A stretch of DNA of 64,000 nt from Marinomonas primoryensis (GTDB lineage: Bacteria > Pseudomonadota > Gammaproteobacteria > Pseudomonadales > Marinomonadaceae), in the NCBI RefSeq assembly GCF_013372285.1, contig NZ_CP054301.1:2225001-2289000 (forward strand), written 5' to 3'. The notes under the pieces are model-generated. The model worked only from the letters and a program-made list of their open reading frames with translations, was not told the origin of the DNA and ran no database searches. Below are positions 29,116 to 37,331 of the stretch, one piece after another (position 1 is the stretch's first letter; every line of letters starts with the position of its first letter). The translations under genes were made by a program, and so were the position numbers.

Positions 29116-30041
29116 AGATTACACACGAATCCTTCCAGATTTTCAGGTGGCGAATAGTAATCAGGGTTATTCATAAATTCATCAAAGAGACAAATAAAAC
29201 GCTCTTTGAATTCAGCAGCTAAATACTGGCTACTTACATCTTCATAGTCAGCATCTAAAATCGCAACAATATCAGGTATGTCTATACGTAAAAGTTCAGA
29301 TGCTTGCTTTTGTAAGTGTCGTTTCGTCACATAAACATCCACCATTTCAAGAAGGTAGTGGAAGCCGCTGTCAATTTGCTTTGTAGTATTCACTCCTCCT
29401 CTTATGGCTAGAATATCTTGAAGCTTGGATTTAATCAGGGGATTAATATAATCAATGCTGCAGCATGTTTCACCGTTATACATGCAGCACTGTATTCTGG
29501 ACGTTGCCAGTAACGGGTCTGCCACGATTGCTTTAAGCGCATCATAAACTTGAACTACAGTGAAGTTATCAAAAGCCTGTTTAATAATTTTGGCTGTCTT
29601 ACTTCTACCAGGCGTAACATTGACAGCCTTGAAAATCGTGCTCGACGTAGGCGCAGCATCATGTTCACTTATAAGCCCCCTGATAAAATCTTCAATGGCT
29701 TGTTGGAGACTTTTATCAACAGGAAGATTAATAACCTTCCAAGTATGTATATAGCCTAACGGACCTGTTTGGTTATATAAATTTAACGCAAGCCCAAAGA
29801 GAGCCTCACAATATGAGCTGAAACTCTGTTTTTTATAAGCTTTAACTTGGTGAAACGAAACCACTACACCATTCACGAACAATTCAAAATCTTCGTTGTT
29901 CTCTAAGACGATTGAGTCACCGCGAAATGTGTAAGTAGGGTCTGTCATCAACTTTTCGTGTATGTGACAAAGTACGTAATGAAGAGCAAGCTTACCTTGG
30001 TAGTTATATCCACTCCAAGAGGGTGTCGCGTCGTGGATCAT
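29094..30041 (-). pseudogene. DUF4297/ABC-3C-type nuclease, 3' end cut by the IS
   Basis: 315 codons from MIHDATPSWSGYNYQGKLAL, which has AAAGGA at good spacing; the ATG at 30122 adds 27 poor residues. The N-terminus has the pattern of restriction-endonuclease-fold nucleases of the DUF4297/Cap4 group: YQGK (14-17), an acidic ENNEDFELF (Glu50, Asp51) and HQVKAYK (Gln65, Lys67). The WSGYNYQGK opening is one I associate with effectors of ABC three-component (ABC-3C) anti-phage systems. The last residues after CNL come from IS DNA, so part of the C-terminal domain is lost. No ABC ATPase or middle component is found nearby, so the system is broken or incomplete. Confidence 0.6.
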
Positions 30042-30192
30042 ACTTGCAGTTCCTTTACTAGAATTTAGTGTTCGGCATTCTAAATAGACCAGAGCTTCCT
30101 GTGCTAAAAAATAGCAATACAATTTATTTAAAATGCTTCTGAACTTGCGGGATTAATGTCTTATGATACTTTTTCAAGGGAGCGCTATTTAG

Positions 30193-30528
30193 GTGAAATT
30201 ACTCGATAAGAAAAATCCATCTACCACTTTCTCCCTTCCTAACTCAAAACATTACTACAGAAGTTTCCTTAAAGACCACTCTAAGTTTCTATACATCCTT
30301 GAAGACTCGAAACTATGTATCTGTTTAGCTGCTTTTTCTGAACGAATATGAATTCGGGTACAGCGTTTCGATGAGGCTGGCGGTAATTTGAAATGCCATT
30401 TTCGAAACTATCTCATAAAGGCGCATTGTCAGATCAGGTCTGAGCTAGTACACAAGGACTTATTCGCATATTCCCTTACACCAAGGGTAAACTTTATTGT
30501 TATAAATAGAGAATTTTCGGTTCATTAA
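30193..30528 (+). pseudogene. Broken ORF of unknown product with one in-frame TGA
   Basis: A GTG at 30193 with AGGGAG upstream opens a frame of 52 codons (KLLDKKNPSTTFSLPNSKH onward) that stops at TGA (30349-30351). The same frame then stays open for another 58 codons (RFDEAGGNLKCHFRNYLIKA in the middle) to TAA at 30526-30528. One stop in 111 codons of AT-rich DNA suggests a decayed gene. I do not recognise it. It fills most of the gap between the nuclease gene and the sulfatase gene. Confidence 0.3.
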
Positions 30529-30546
30529 ATGTCGTATGTAAATAAT

Positions 30547-30592
30547 GTGTAAAAAATGTCATTGACTTTTTTTACACTACGCTTACTCTAAA
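30547..30592 (+). promoter_or_regulatory. Promoter with inverted-repeat operator before the sulfatase gene
   Basis: GTGTAAAAAA (30547-30556) and its exact complement TTTTTTACAC (30568-30577) enclose TTGACT (30562-30567), a good -35 hexamer. A weak -10 (TACTCT) follows after 16 bases, about 37 bases before the ATG. The repeat overlapping the -35 looks like an operator. Confidence 0.4.
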
Positions 30593-30625
30593 TTAGGCTC
30601 ATAATGCTAACTTTAGAGATATCAC

Positions 30626-32590
30626 ATGATCGAATTAAAAAAACTATTAATGCGTATTATTTCTCCACTTAAACCGTATCTGTTTTATTTAGCACTCACA
30701 CTTTTTTGCCTCACGATCAGCCGTTTATTTTTAATGGTTTGGAAGTTTGATCGCATCGATACTATCGACGATTGGGTAACTTTATTGGGCTTTGGTCTGC
30801 GCATTGATCTCGCTTCAATTTCATACATAATCGGTATCCCAGCCGTCATTAGCTTACTCATCTCGGGTATCCCCTATTTAAATCGAGTTTGGAATATACT
30901 TACTCGAATCTGGTTAACCAGCACTTTTGTTTTGCTTATTTTTATGGAAGCATCAACACCCGCTTTTATTGAAGAGTACAGTTTAAGACCCAATCGTCTT
31001 TTTGTAGAATACTTACTCTACCCAAAAGAAGTTTTTTCCATGCTCATTGAGGGTCATAAGCTCACCTTACTGATGACGTCATTGATCACCACCATCACCA
31101 TTATTTTGGCGTATCAGCTTTTCCGCAAGCAGAGCATCCTCAGCCGTCCACAACCAAAATGGTTCGAGCGACCCGTCTTAGCCGTCATTATTTTCACTCT
31201 GGCATTTCTTGGAGCTCGATCAAGCTTACAACACAGAGCCATCAATCCGAGTTATACCGCTTTTACGAATGATCCATTGGTAAATAGTTTAACGTTGAAC
31301 TCAACGTACTCTCTGTTATACGCTGTTAGTCAAATGTCAGGTGAAGTCAGCTCTTTTGAGCTTTATCCCAACATGAAACAAGACGACGTGATTACGCAGA
31401 TACATAAAGCGATAGGATTGGGAAAAAATCAGTTTACGTCTTCTGAGTTTCCTACTCTGCATAAACAAGTAGCGACGCGACATTTTGACCGACCTAAAAA
31501 CCTCGTTATCATTCTTGAAGAAAGCTTGGGCGCACAATTTGTTGGCAGCTTGGGGGGGCTTCCTTTAACGCCTGAATACGATAAATTAGTGCCAGAAGGA
31601 TGGTCATTCAATAATTTGTACGCCACCGGCACTCGCTCCGTTCGAGGTATAGAAGCCGTTATAACTGGCTTTGTACCAACACCAGCGCGTAGCACTGTGA
31701 AGCTACCCAACTCTCAAACAAACTTTTTCACTATCGCCAAACTGCTTGGCAGACAAGGTTACGACACCAATTTCATATACGGCGGCGGCGCCCATTTTGA
31801 CAACATGAAATCGTTTTTCTTAGGCAATGGGTTTGACTCTATCATCGAAGAAAAAGATTTTTTGAAACCTGAATTCTTAGGCTCTTGGGGTGTGAGCGAT
31901 GAAGACCTTTTCAGTAAAGCTAACCAAGACTTTGTCACTAAATCTAAATCAGGAAAGCCTTTTTTCAGTCTTGTTTTTAGCTCATCAAATCACGACCCTT
32001 ATGAGTTTCCAGACAACAAAATTGAGCTTTATAACACACCGAAAAACACGCGAGAAAACGCCGTCAAATACGCAGATCATGCTATTGGCCATTTTTTCAA
32101 ACTGGCCAAAAAAGAAAATTATTGGAAGGATACCGTATTTTTAGTGGTTGCTGACCATGATGCGCGAACCACTCGCTCTGACTTAGTGCCGATTCCAAGC
32201 TTTCACATACCGGCACTTATTCTAGGAGAAGGCATTGCCCCTAAACAAGACAGTCGGATCACTAGCCAAATAGATTTAGCACCAACACTGCTGTCATTAA
32301 TCGGAGTGGACTCTACCCACCCTATGATTGGGCAAGATATGACCAATGTTAGTGATGACTACATCGGACGAGCCATCATGCAGTTTAACGACAATCAAGC
32401 TTATATGAAGGGAAATCAAGTCGTGATATTGCAGCCGCAAAAATCGCCAAAAACCTTCCTCTACGATAACTCAACACTATTGCCAAGCGATAAGGTTGAT
32501 CCGGACATAATCAAGCAAGCCATTGCACATCCTTTATTAGGTACTTGGCTTTATAACGAGAAAAAGTACGACTTGATAAGAACTGAATAA
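30626..32590 (+). CDS. LTA synthase-like membrane sulfatase/phosphoglycerol transferase
   Basis: 654 residues. Five transmembrane helices occupy about 1-210, followed by a periplasmic alkaline-phosphatase/sulfatase fold (about 285-600). The Thr nucleophile region is in NLYATGTRSVRGIEAVITGF, metal ligands are in VIILEESLG and VVADHDART, and NFIYGGGAHFDNMKSFFLGNGF matches the LtaS/OpgB family. Gram-negative relatives transfer phosphoglycerol (for example to osmoregulated periplasmic glucans) or modify surface polymers. The sequence does not fix the acceptor. It stands alone between the scarred accessory region and a methyltransferase gene, with its own promoter and terminator. Confidence 0.9.
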   Translation: MIELKKLLMRIISPLKPYLFYLALTLFCLTISRLFLMVWKFDRIDTIDDWVTLLGFGLRIDLASISYIIGIPAVISLLISGIPYLNRVWNILTRIWLTSTFVLLIFMEASTPAFIEEYSLRPNRLFVEYLLYPKEVFSMLIEGHKLTLLMTSLITTITIILAYQLFRKQSILSRPQPKWFERPVLAVIIFTLAFLGARSSLQHRAINPSYTAFTNDPLVNSLTLNSTYSLLYAVSQMSGEVSSFELYPNMKQDDVITQIHKAIGLGKNQFTSSEFPTLHKQVATRHFDRPKNLVIILEESLGAQFVGSLGGLPLTPEYDKLVPEGWSFNNLYATGTRSVRGIEAVITGFVPTPARSTVKLPNSQTNFFTIAKLLGRQGYDTNFIYGGGAHFDNMKSFFLGNGFDSIIEEKDFLKPEFLGSWGVSDEDLFSKANQDFVTKSKSGKPFFSLVFSSSNHDPYEFPDNKIELYNTPKNTRENAVKYADHAIGHFFKLAKKENYWKDTVFLVVADHDARTTRSDLVPIPSFHIPALILGEGIAPKQDSRITSQIDLAPTLLSLIGVDSTHPMIGQDMTNVSDDYIGRAIMQFNDNQAYMKGNQVVILQPQKSPKTFLYDNSTLLPSDKVDPDIIKQAIAHPLLGTWLYNEKKYDLIRTE

Positions 32591-32600
32591 TTAACATAAA

Positions 32601-32630
32601 AAAACGCCCATCATGCATGATGGGCGTTTT
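32601..32630. terminator. Bidirectional terminator between sulfatase and methyltransferase genes
   Basis: A 30-bp perfect palindrome, AAAACGCCCATCATG and its complement, serving two convergent genes. Confidence 0.88.
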
Positions 32631-32655
32631 ATCTTTTCTAGGTCGCTACCATTGC

Positions 32656-33321
32656 TTATTGGCAAGGCAGACCTTTTTGATACGTTAAAATCTGACCTTT
32701 AAATGGCGCGGTTAAATAACAGGTATCAATCGGTTTACGCTGACTATGGGTATAACCCAACGTGACCATTTTCTTACTAAACGGTGCATGATGACCTCGA
32801 CCTGGATCCACCAGCATGACTAAGCAGTTTTCGGCAGCGTGCTTTTCGATAAAGGCCGATAAAAGATCCACATGAAACCGCTCGTACAAAATATCACTGC
32901 CAATAATACAGTCGTATTTTCCTAAATTTGTACCCGGATCTTGCCAACTGGCTCTTACAAAAGGAATCTTACGGTCACCATTGAGTAAGGTATTTTCATT
33001 TAGAAAATTGCCTGCTTCAGGGTGATAATCCGTTGCCGTTATATCGGCAAGCCTATGATTCAACACCAAACTTGCTAACCCTATGCCACACCCTACTTCT
33101 AATATCTTTAAGCCTTTCACTTCATGTTCAAACATGAGGTGGGCAAGTACCTCACCTGATGGCCATATCACACCAAATAAAGACCAAACTGCAGAAGAAA
33201 TCCCTAAATCGAAAGCGGTATTATCGTCGTCTGAAAATTCTTGCTTATCACGGAGAGTACGTACATGAATATCGGTCTTATCAAACTCAAGCGTTTGATA
33301 ACGAACACGAAAATGAGACAT
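32656..33321 (-). CDS. Class I SAM-dependent methyltransferase
   Basis: 221 residues from MSHFRVRYQTLEFDKTDI; an upstream in-frame ATG (33375) would add 18 residues with no family look and neither start has a clear Shine-Dalgarno. The SAM-binding motif I is LKILEVGCGIGLASLVL (about 80-96), followed by ITATDYHPEA (acidic loop) and YDCIIGSDILYE (motif IV). This order resembles the METTL23/lysine-methyltransferase-like group (methyltransf_16), members of which methylate proteins. The substrate is not known. Convergent with the sulfatase gene and downstream of the anti-sigma gene by 180 bases. Confidence 0.82.
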   Translation of the reverse strand: MSHFRVRYQTLEFDKTDIHVRTLRDKQEFSDDDNTAFDLGISSAVWSLFGVIWPSGEVLAHLMFEHEVKGLKILEVGCGIGLASLVLNHRLADITATDYHPEAGNFLNENTLLNGDRKIPFVRASWQDPGTNLGKYDCIIGSDILYERFHVDLLSAFIEKHAAENCLVMLVDPGRGHHAPFSKKMVTLGYTHSQRKPIDTCYLTAPFKGQILTYQKGLPCQ

Positions 33322-33501
33322 AGAAGCCCTAGAGGGTGCTTGGAAATAGCAAAAGCTATTAAGCTGAAGCACCATACTAGCTTGATTAAGAGGGATGTCC
33401 TACGCTTAGTTTTCCAAAAATCGAGCCACATAGACAAATTCTCGAGATTTTCTAAACTTAAACCTCCATAGAAACACCAATGTCATCCGGCACAAAAATT
33501 A

Positions 33502-34278
33502 TTAAATTGCTTCACTTTTCCAACTGCCTAACTGAATACAAGGACCTGAAAATAAAGTGTTATTTTCAGTCGGTTTACTCTCATTTTTGGTAAAAATAAG
33601 GTGACTGCTGTTCGACACCGCTAACCATGTGATTTTGCTCAATGCCAAGACCTTAGCCTCATTTGGCTCTACACCAATATAAGTAAGTTCTCCCGTATTT
33701 TGGTTCTCTGCCCAAACATGCATACTGGCATTATTGACACGGGGCTTCATTTGAGACCACTGTATAAACAATCTTGATGGGGCTGCCTCAGTTTTCTGAT
33801 ACACATTAACCACAAAACGAATATCATCACTCTCTCTTACACCGTTAGAGTTTGAAGACATAACTGCCGTATAACTTGGAGTTGAGCTTACTAAAGGCAA
33901 TGACATATCTTGTTTTGATACGTTTGTAGATAGGGCTACCACCAAAATTAACGACGCCAGACTAGCCCCGACTCCGGTCACCTGCCAAAAAATCAGACTA
34001 CTCCACCAGGACTTATCCACCATGATTTTTCTTGATGGTGGGAAAATAGACCGTTCAATCCTCTTCCACACATGACTCGAAGGTTGTTTCTCAGGTAAAT
34101 CTTCTTGCAACGTTGCGACGCTTTCTGACCAGCGAATAATGGCCTCATCAAGCTCCGGTACGTTTAAACGCAAACTCTCAATACGCGATCTAACCAAGGG
34201 TGACATCACCGACATTACATATTGACTCGCCAAATACTCACAAATTGTTGGGTTTTTATATCTCAAGCTTCCAGACAT
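33502..34278 (-). CDS. RskA-family anti-sigma factor
   Basis: 258 residues from MSGSLRYKNPTICEYLASQY, whose ATG lies within the end of the sigma gene (16-base overlap), implying translational coupling. The N-terminal part (about 1-90) is a helical sigma-binding domain (EYLASQYVMSVMSPLVRSRI) without a Cys/His zinc motif, so it is not ZAS-type. One transmembrane helix lies near 115-135 (TGVGASLASLILVVALS), and the C-terminal periplasmic part is of the RskA anti-sigma-K type. It should hold the ECF sigma at the membrane until an extracytoplasmic or redox signal releases it. Confidence 0.85.
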   Translation of the reverse strand: MSGSLRYKNPTICEYLASQYVMSVMSPLVRSRIESLRLNVPELDEAIIRWSESVATLQEDLPEKQPSSHVWKRIERSIFPPSRKIMVDKSWWSSLIFWQVTGVGASLASLILVVALSTNVSKQDMSLPLVSSTPSYTAVMSSNSNGVRESDDIRFVVNVYQKTEAAPSRLFIQWSQMKPRVNNASMHVWAENQNTGELTYIGVEPNEAKVLALSKITWLAVSNSSHLIFTKNESKPTENNTLFSGPCIQLGSWKSEAI

Positions 34279-34808
34279 AATTTTAACTCCTGCAAACCTC
34301 GGCGAATCCATGCTTTCATTGTTCCCAAGGGAACAGACATCGTTTTTGCCAACTCACTATGGCTATAGCCATGTAAATACGACATTAGAATACTTTTTCG
34401 CACTTGATTTTTTAAGGTGTACAAACACCGGTTTAACGCAATATTGTTATGGGCATCGAACTCTTCTGTAAGGCTATTTAGCAATTCTTCATCTTCATCG
34501 GTAGAAACGTGTGGGTGCTTTTGTATTTTCCTCAGTCGATCTAAGCTGCTATTGCGAACCATCACACATAACCAAGCCCAAGCGTTGCCTTTACCGTCAT
34601 ATTGATTGGCTTGCAGCCAAACCTTTATAAAGACATCTTGCAACACATCTTCAGCTTCGGGCTCATCCTTAACGATTCGAAAGATTAAACCAAGAAGCTT
34701 CCCACTGGTTAACTCATATAAAGACTGTAACGCTTGCTTATCTTGTTTTTGCACTCGATATAGCAAAGCATTTACTTGATAGCACCATTCTAATTCACCG
34801 ACTGACAA
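34263..34808 (-). CDS. ECF-type RNA polymerase sigma factor
   Basis: 181 residues from a TTG at 34808, chosen because GAGGGAG lies just upstream; an ATG at 34865 would extend it by 19 residues but has no ribosome binding site. Sigma region 2 (about 22-90) contains DEPEAEDVLQDVFIKVW and DGKGNAWAWLCVMVRNSSLD. Region 4 (about 130-178) contains KSILMSYLHGYSHSELAKTM and GTMKAWIRRGLQ. It pairs with the overlapping RskA-like anti-sigma gene and follows a secreted COG4315 protein, so the three probably form one autoregulated envelope or redox-stress unit resembling SigK/RskA. Confidence 0.9.
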   Translation of the reverse strand: MSVGELEWCYQVNALLYRVQKQDKQALQSLYELTSGKLLGLIFRIVKDEPEAEDVLQDVFIKVWLQANQYDGKGNAWAWLCVMVRNSSLDRLRKIQKHPHVSTDEDEELLNSLTEEFDAHNNIALNRCLYTLKNQVRKSILMSYLHGYSHSELAKTMSVPLGTMKAWIRRGLQELKLCLEA

Positions 34809-34946
34809 CCCGTTCTCCCTCTGACAAAAAGCGAAGCGACCCAAACAAACAAAGCAATGAACCAACGTTCACTGCTTTGTTCAAAACTACAAGAATATGG
34901 GGAGACAAAAAAGCAATTATTTACTTTTAAACAATGTAGGCAGAGA

Positions 34947-35327
34947 TCAATAAACGCTCGCAACTTTTTTCGCGACATGCCAGACACCACCAAGACCGTC
35001 ACCATTCATATCGCCTTGCTCTATGTCACCAGACCAAGTGTACAAAGGCTTATTTTTATACGTCCATTGCTGAGTGCCATCATCACGTTTAATCACACCA
35101 TACCCTGACTTAGCTTTAGCCCCTTGATTCGCGACAAATGGTGGCCATTTAACAGCACAGCCGTCGTTACAGTTAGACTGACCCTTTGAGTCTTTATCAA
35201 AGGTATAAAGCGTCATACCTGATTTATCAATCAATACATCATCAGCGGCAAAGGCATTCGAGCTAACCACCATAGGCGCAAGTAAAATGGCAACACTAGC
35301 GGCAACCGTTCTAAGTTGTAACTTCAT
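34947..35327 (-). CDS. Secreted COG4315-type (lipoprotein-15 repeat) protein
   Basis: 126 residues from MKLQLRTVAASVAILLAP; the longer frame from 35474 is unlikely and this ATG has CGGAG upstream. A Sec signal peptide (about 1-27, cut after AFA) has no lipobox. The mature part has two copies of the short COG4315/PF03640 repeat: DKSGMTLYTFDKDSKGQSNC with CAVKWPPF, and YKNKPLYTWSGDIEQGDMNG with GGVWHVA. The two cysteines may form a disulfide. The role is unknown; such proteins are often beside ECF sigma genes. It is first in the likely operon with the sigma and anti-sigma genes. Confidence 0.85.
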   Translation of the reverse strand: MKLQLRTVAASVAILLAPMVVSSNAFAADDVLIDKSGMTLYTFDKDSKGQSNCNDGCAVKWPPFVANQGAKAKSGYGVIKRDDGTQQWTYKNKPLYTWSGDIEQGDMNGDGLGGVWHVAKKVASVY

Positions 35328-35370
35328 ATCAATACTCCGTTTTGTCTTAAAAAATGTTCTTACACTATTA

Positions 35371-35400
35371 AAGACGAAGTAAAACGGCCAATTGGATGCG
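35371..35400 (-). promoter_or_regulatory. Candidate ECF sigma promoter
   Basis: On the minus strand GCATCC is followed, after 17 bases from its last C, by CGTCTT, about 44 bases before the COG4315 start. This resembles SigK-type promoters (CCATCC then about 17 bases then a CG-starting -10) as I remember them, and would give autoregulation by the adjacent sigma factor. Confidence 0.35.
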
Positions 35401-35554
35401 CGCTCATAAGAAATAATTGTATTTTTATAATAAAGGATTAAAAAAACCAACAGATAACACGGATTTTCTTGCACCTTATCTTAATAAATTCCATATAAAA
35501 TACGGACATTTCCTACTATTACAAATAGATCTCATTACTTTTTCGTGATAAATT

Positions 35555-35577
35555 CGCACCGCTACGGTGCGCTTTTT
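35555..35577 (+). other. GC hairpin with T run in the symporter leader
   Basis: CGCACCG-CTA-CGGTGCG followed by CTTTTT, terminator-like on the plus strand, 130 bases before the symporter gene. The 35328-35705 gap otherwise holds only divergent promoters. It might be an attenuator, or end an unseen short RNA. Confidence 0.45.
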
Positions 35578-35705
35578 ATGCGTAATTTACGAATTAGAAC
35601 GTAACTTCACGTATGACTAAGATGGCAATCCCCACAACCTCAGCACCTTAATAATCAAATAACAACTAAAAAAGCTCATCGAGCTAACCTTATCGAGGAC
35701 TAACT

Positions 35706-37217
35706 ATGCAAGCATTCATTGATTTCTTAAACGGGATCATTTGGAGCCCTGCCCTAATTTTTCTATGCCTAGGAGCGGGCCTTTTCTACTCTATTCTGAC
35801 GCGTTTTGCTCAAGTACGACATTTCAAAGAAATGTTTTCTCTACTGTTCAATCCAAACGAATCAGACAAAGGGATTTCTTCTTTCCAAGCACTGGCGGTT
35901 TCTTTATCTGGCCGTGTTGGCACCGGTAACATTGCAGGGGTTGCAGCAGCCATTGGCTTTGGTGGCCCTGGTGCCATTTTTTGGATGTGGGTTGTGGCTT
36001 TCCTTGGTGCTAGCACCGCGTATGCAGAATCTACCTTAGGTCAGATTTATAAAGTAAGCGAAGACGGACAATATCGCGGTGGCCCTGCGTATTACTTCGA
36101 GCGTTGCCTAGGCTGGCGCTGGTTAGGTGTCTTGTTTGCACTGTCTTCTATTATTGCCTGTGGCGTTTTCTTACCTGGCATTCAAGCAAACTCGGTTGGC
36201 AACGCGGTGGTACAAATCTTCGGTGAAGGTATTGTTGTATCAAGCTCATTTGGTGATGTAGGTTCAACTAAATTAGTTGCTCTGGCTGTCATCTTGGTTG
36301 TGTTGGCATTTATCATTTTTGGTGGCATCAAACGCATTGCGAACTTCACCCAAATCGTCGTGCCATTCATGGCGCTTGGTTATATTGTGATGGCGCTAAT
36401 CGTTGTTTTCCTTAACCTAGACAAGGTACCTGGCATCTTCGGTTTAATCTTCTCTGATGCATTTACTGCTCAAGCAGGTTTCGGCGCAGCAATCGGTTGG
36501 GGTGTAAAGCGTGGGGTTTACTCAAACGAAGCAGGCCAAGGTACTGGGCCTCATGCCGCAGCGGCAGCAGAAGTACAGCACCCTGCACAGCAAGGTCTTG
36601 TTCAAGCGTTCTCTGTCTATATAGATACATTATTTATCTGTACTGCAACCGCTTTGATGATTCTGATCACTCAGCAATACAATGTGCAAGGTACATTGGC
36701 TGATGGTCAATTCATCGTACAAAATGTCGATCCATCTACTATCATAGCCTCTCCTGCGTTCACGCAAATGGCATTGGCGAGTGTGTTTGGAAGTACCGGA
36801 CCGATCTTTGTTGGCATCGCGCTATTCTTCTTCGCGTTCACCACTATCTTGGCTTACTACTACATTGCCGAAACCAACGTAGCGTACCTACGCCGTGCGT
36901 TGAACATCAATGTGTCATTGACATTCGTTAAACTGCTTATCATGTTTATGGTGGCATACGGCACCGTTAACACCGCAGGTTACATCTGGAATCTAGGTGA
37001 TGTTGGTGTAGGTCTAATGGCTTGGTTGAACATTGTTGGCATTATCACCATTTTCTTCATGGCGAAACCGACAATGAAAGCACTGCGAGATTACGAACAG
37101 CAAAAAGCCTCTGGTGTAACTGAGTACACCTTTAACCCGAAAGCCCTTGGTATCAAAGGCGCAGAGTTCTGGGAAAAACGTTACGACAAGCAACAAGCAG
37201 AAAAAGCAGACAAGTAA
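35706..37217 (+). CDS. Alanine/glycine:cation symporter (AGCS family)
   Basis: 503 residues with 10-12 membrane helices. Family signatures are clear: SLSGRVGTGNIAGVAAAIGFGGPGA split across residues 61-85, FWMWVVAFLGASTAYAES, GVKRGVYSNEAGQGTGPHAAA near 263-283 and FFFAFTTILAYYYIAETN near 378. AGCS proteins import alanine or glycine with Na+ or H+. GAGG precedes the ATG. The leader has no glycine-riboswitch pattern. It is monocistronic between the ECF unit and the convergent lactate permease gene, and ends in a terminator. Confidence 0.95.
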   Translation: MQAFIDFLNGIIWSPALIFLCLGAGLFYSILTRFAQVRHFKEMFSLLFNPNESDKGISSFQALAVSLSGRVGTGNIAGVAAAIGFGGPGAIFWMWVVAFLGASTAYAESTLGQIYKVSEDGQYRGGPAYYFERCLGWRWLGVLFALSSIIACGVFLPGIQANSVGNAVVQIFGEGIVVSSSFGDVGSTKLVALAVILVVLAFIIFGGIKRIANFTQIVVPFMALGYIVMALIVVFLNLDKVPGIFGLIFSDAFTAQAGFGAAIGWGVKRGVYSNEAGQGTGPHAAAAAEVQHPAQQGLVQAFSVYIDTLFICTATALMILITQQYNVQGTLADGQFIVQNVDPSTIIASPAFTQMALASVFGSTGPIFVGIALFFFAFTTILAYYYIAETNVAYLRRALNINVSLTFVKLLIMFMVAYGTVNTAGYIWNLGDVGVGLMAWLNIVGIITIFFMAKPTMKALRDYEQQKASGVTEYTFNPKALGIKGAEFWEKRYDKQQAEKADK

Positions 37218-37271
37218 CCTCTACCCGTTTTTATATTGAAAAGTACGCTACCTAATAAAACAGGTAACAAA

Positions 37272-37302
37272 AAAGGGTCAGCGTGAAAACGTCTGACCCT
37301 TT
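37272..37302 (+). terminator. Terminator after the AGCS symporter gene
   Basis: AAAGGGTCAG pairs with CTGACCCTTT around a short GC/AC-closed loop, 55 bases after the stop. It can also serve the convergent permease transcript. Confidence 0.75.
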
Positions 37303-37331
37303 ATATTGCGATTCGAGGTCATTGTTCCTTG

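Noticed and set aside
27598..30041. The HEPN-like ORF and the nuclease ORF as two halves of one gene split by the IS
   Set aside because: After removing the IS the frames do not match, and direct joining runs into a stop within about ten codons. Two separate genes, or a deletion, explain it better.
35328..35705. Glycine riboswitch before the AGCS symporter
   Set aside because: No tandem glycine-aptamer conserved cores were seen; only one GC hairpin is present.
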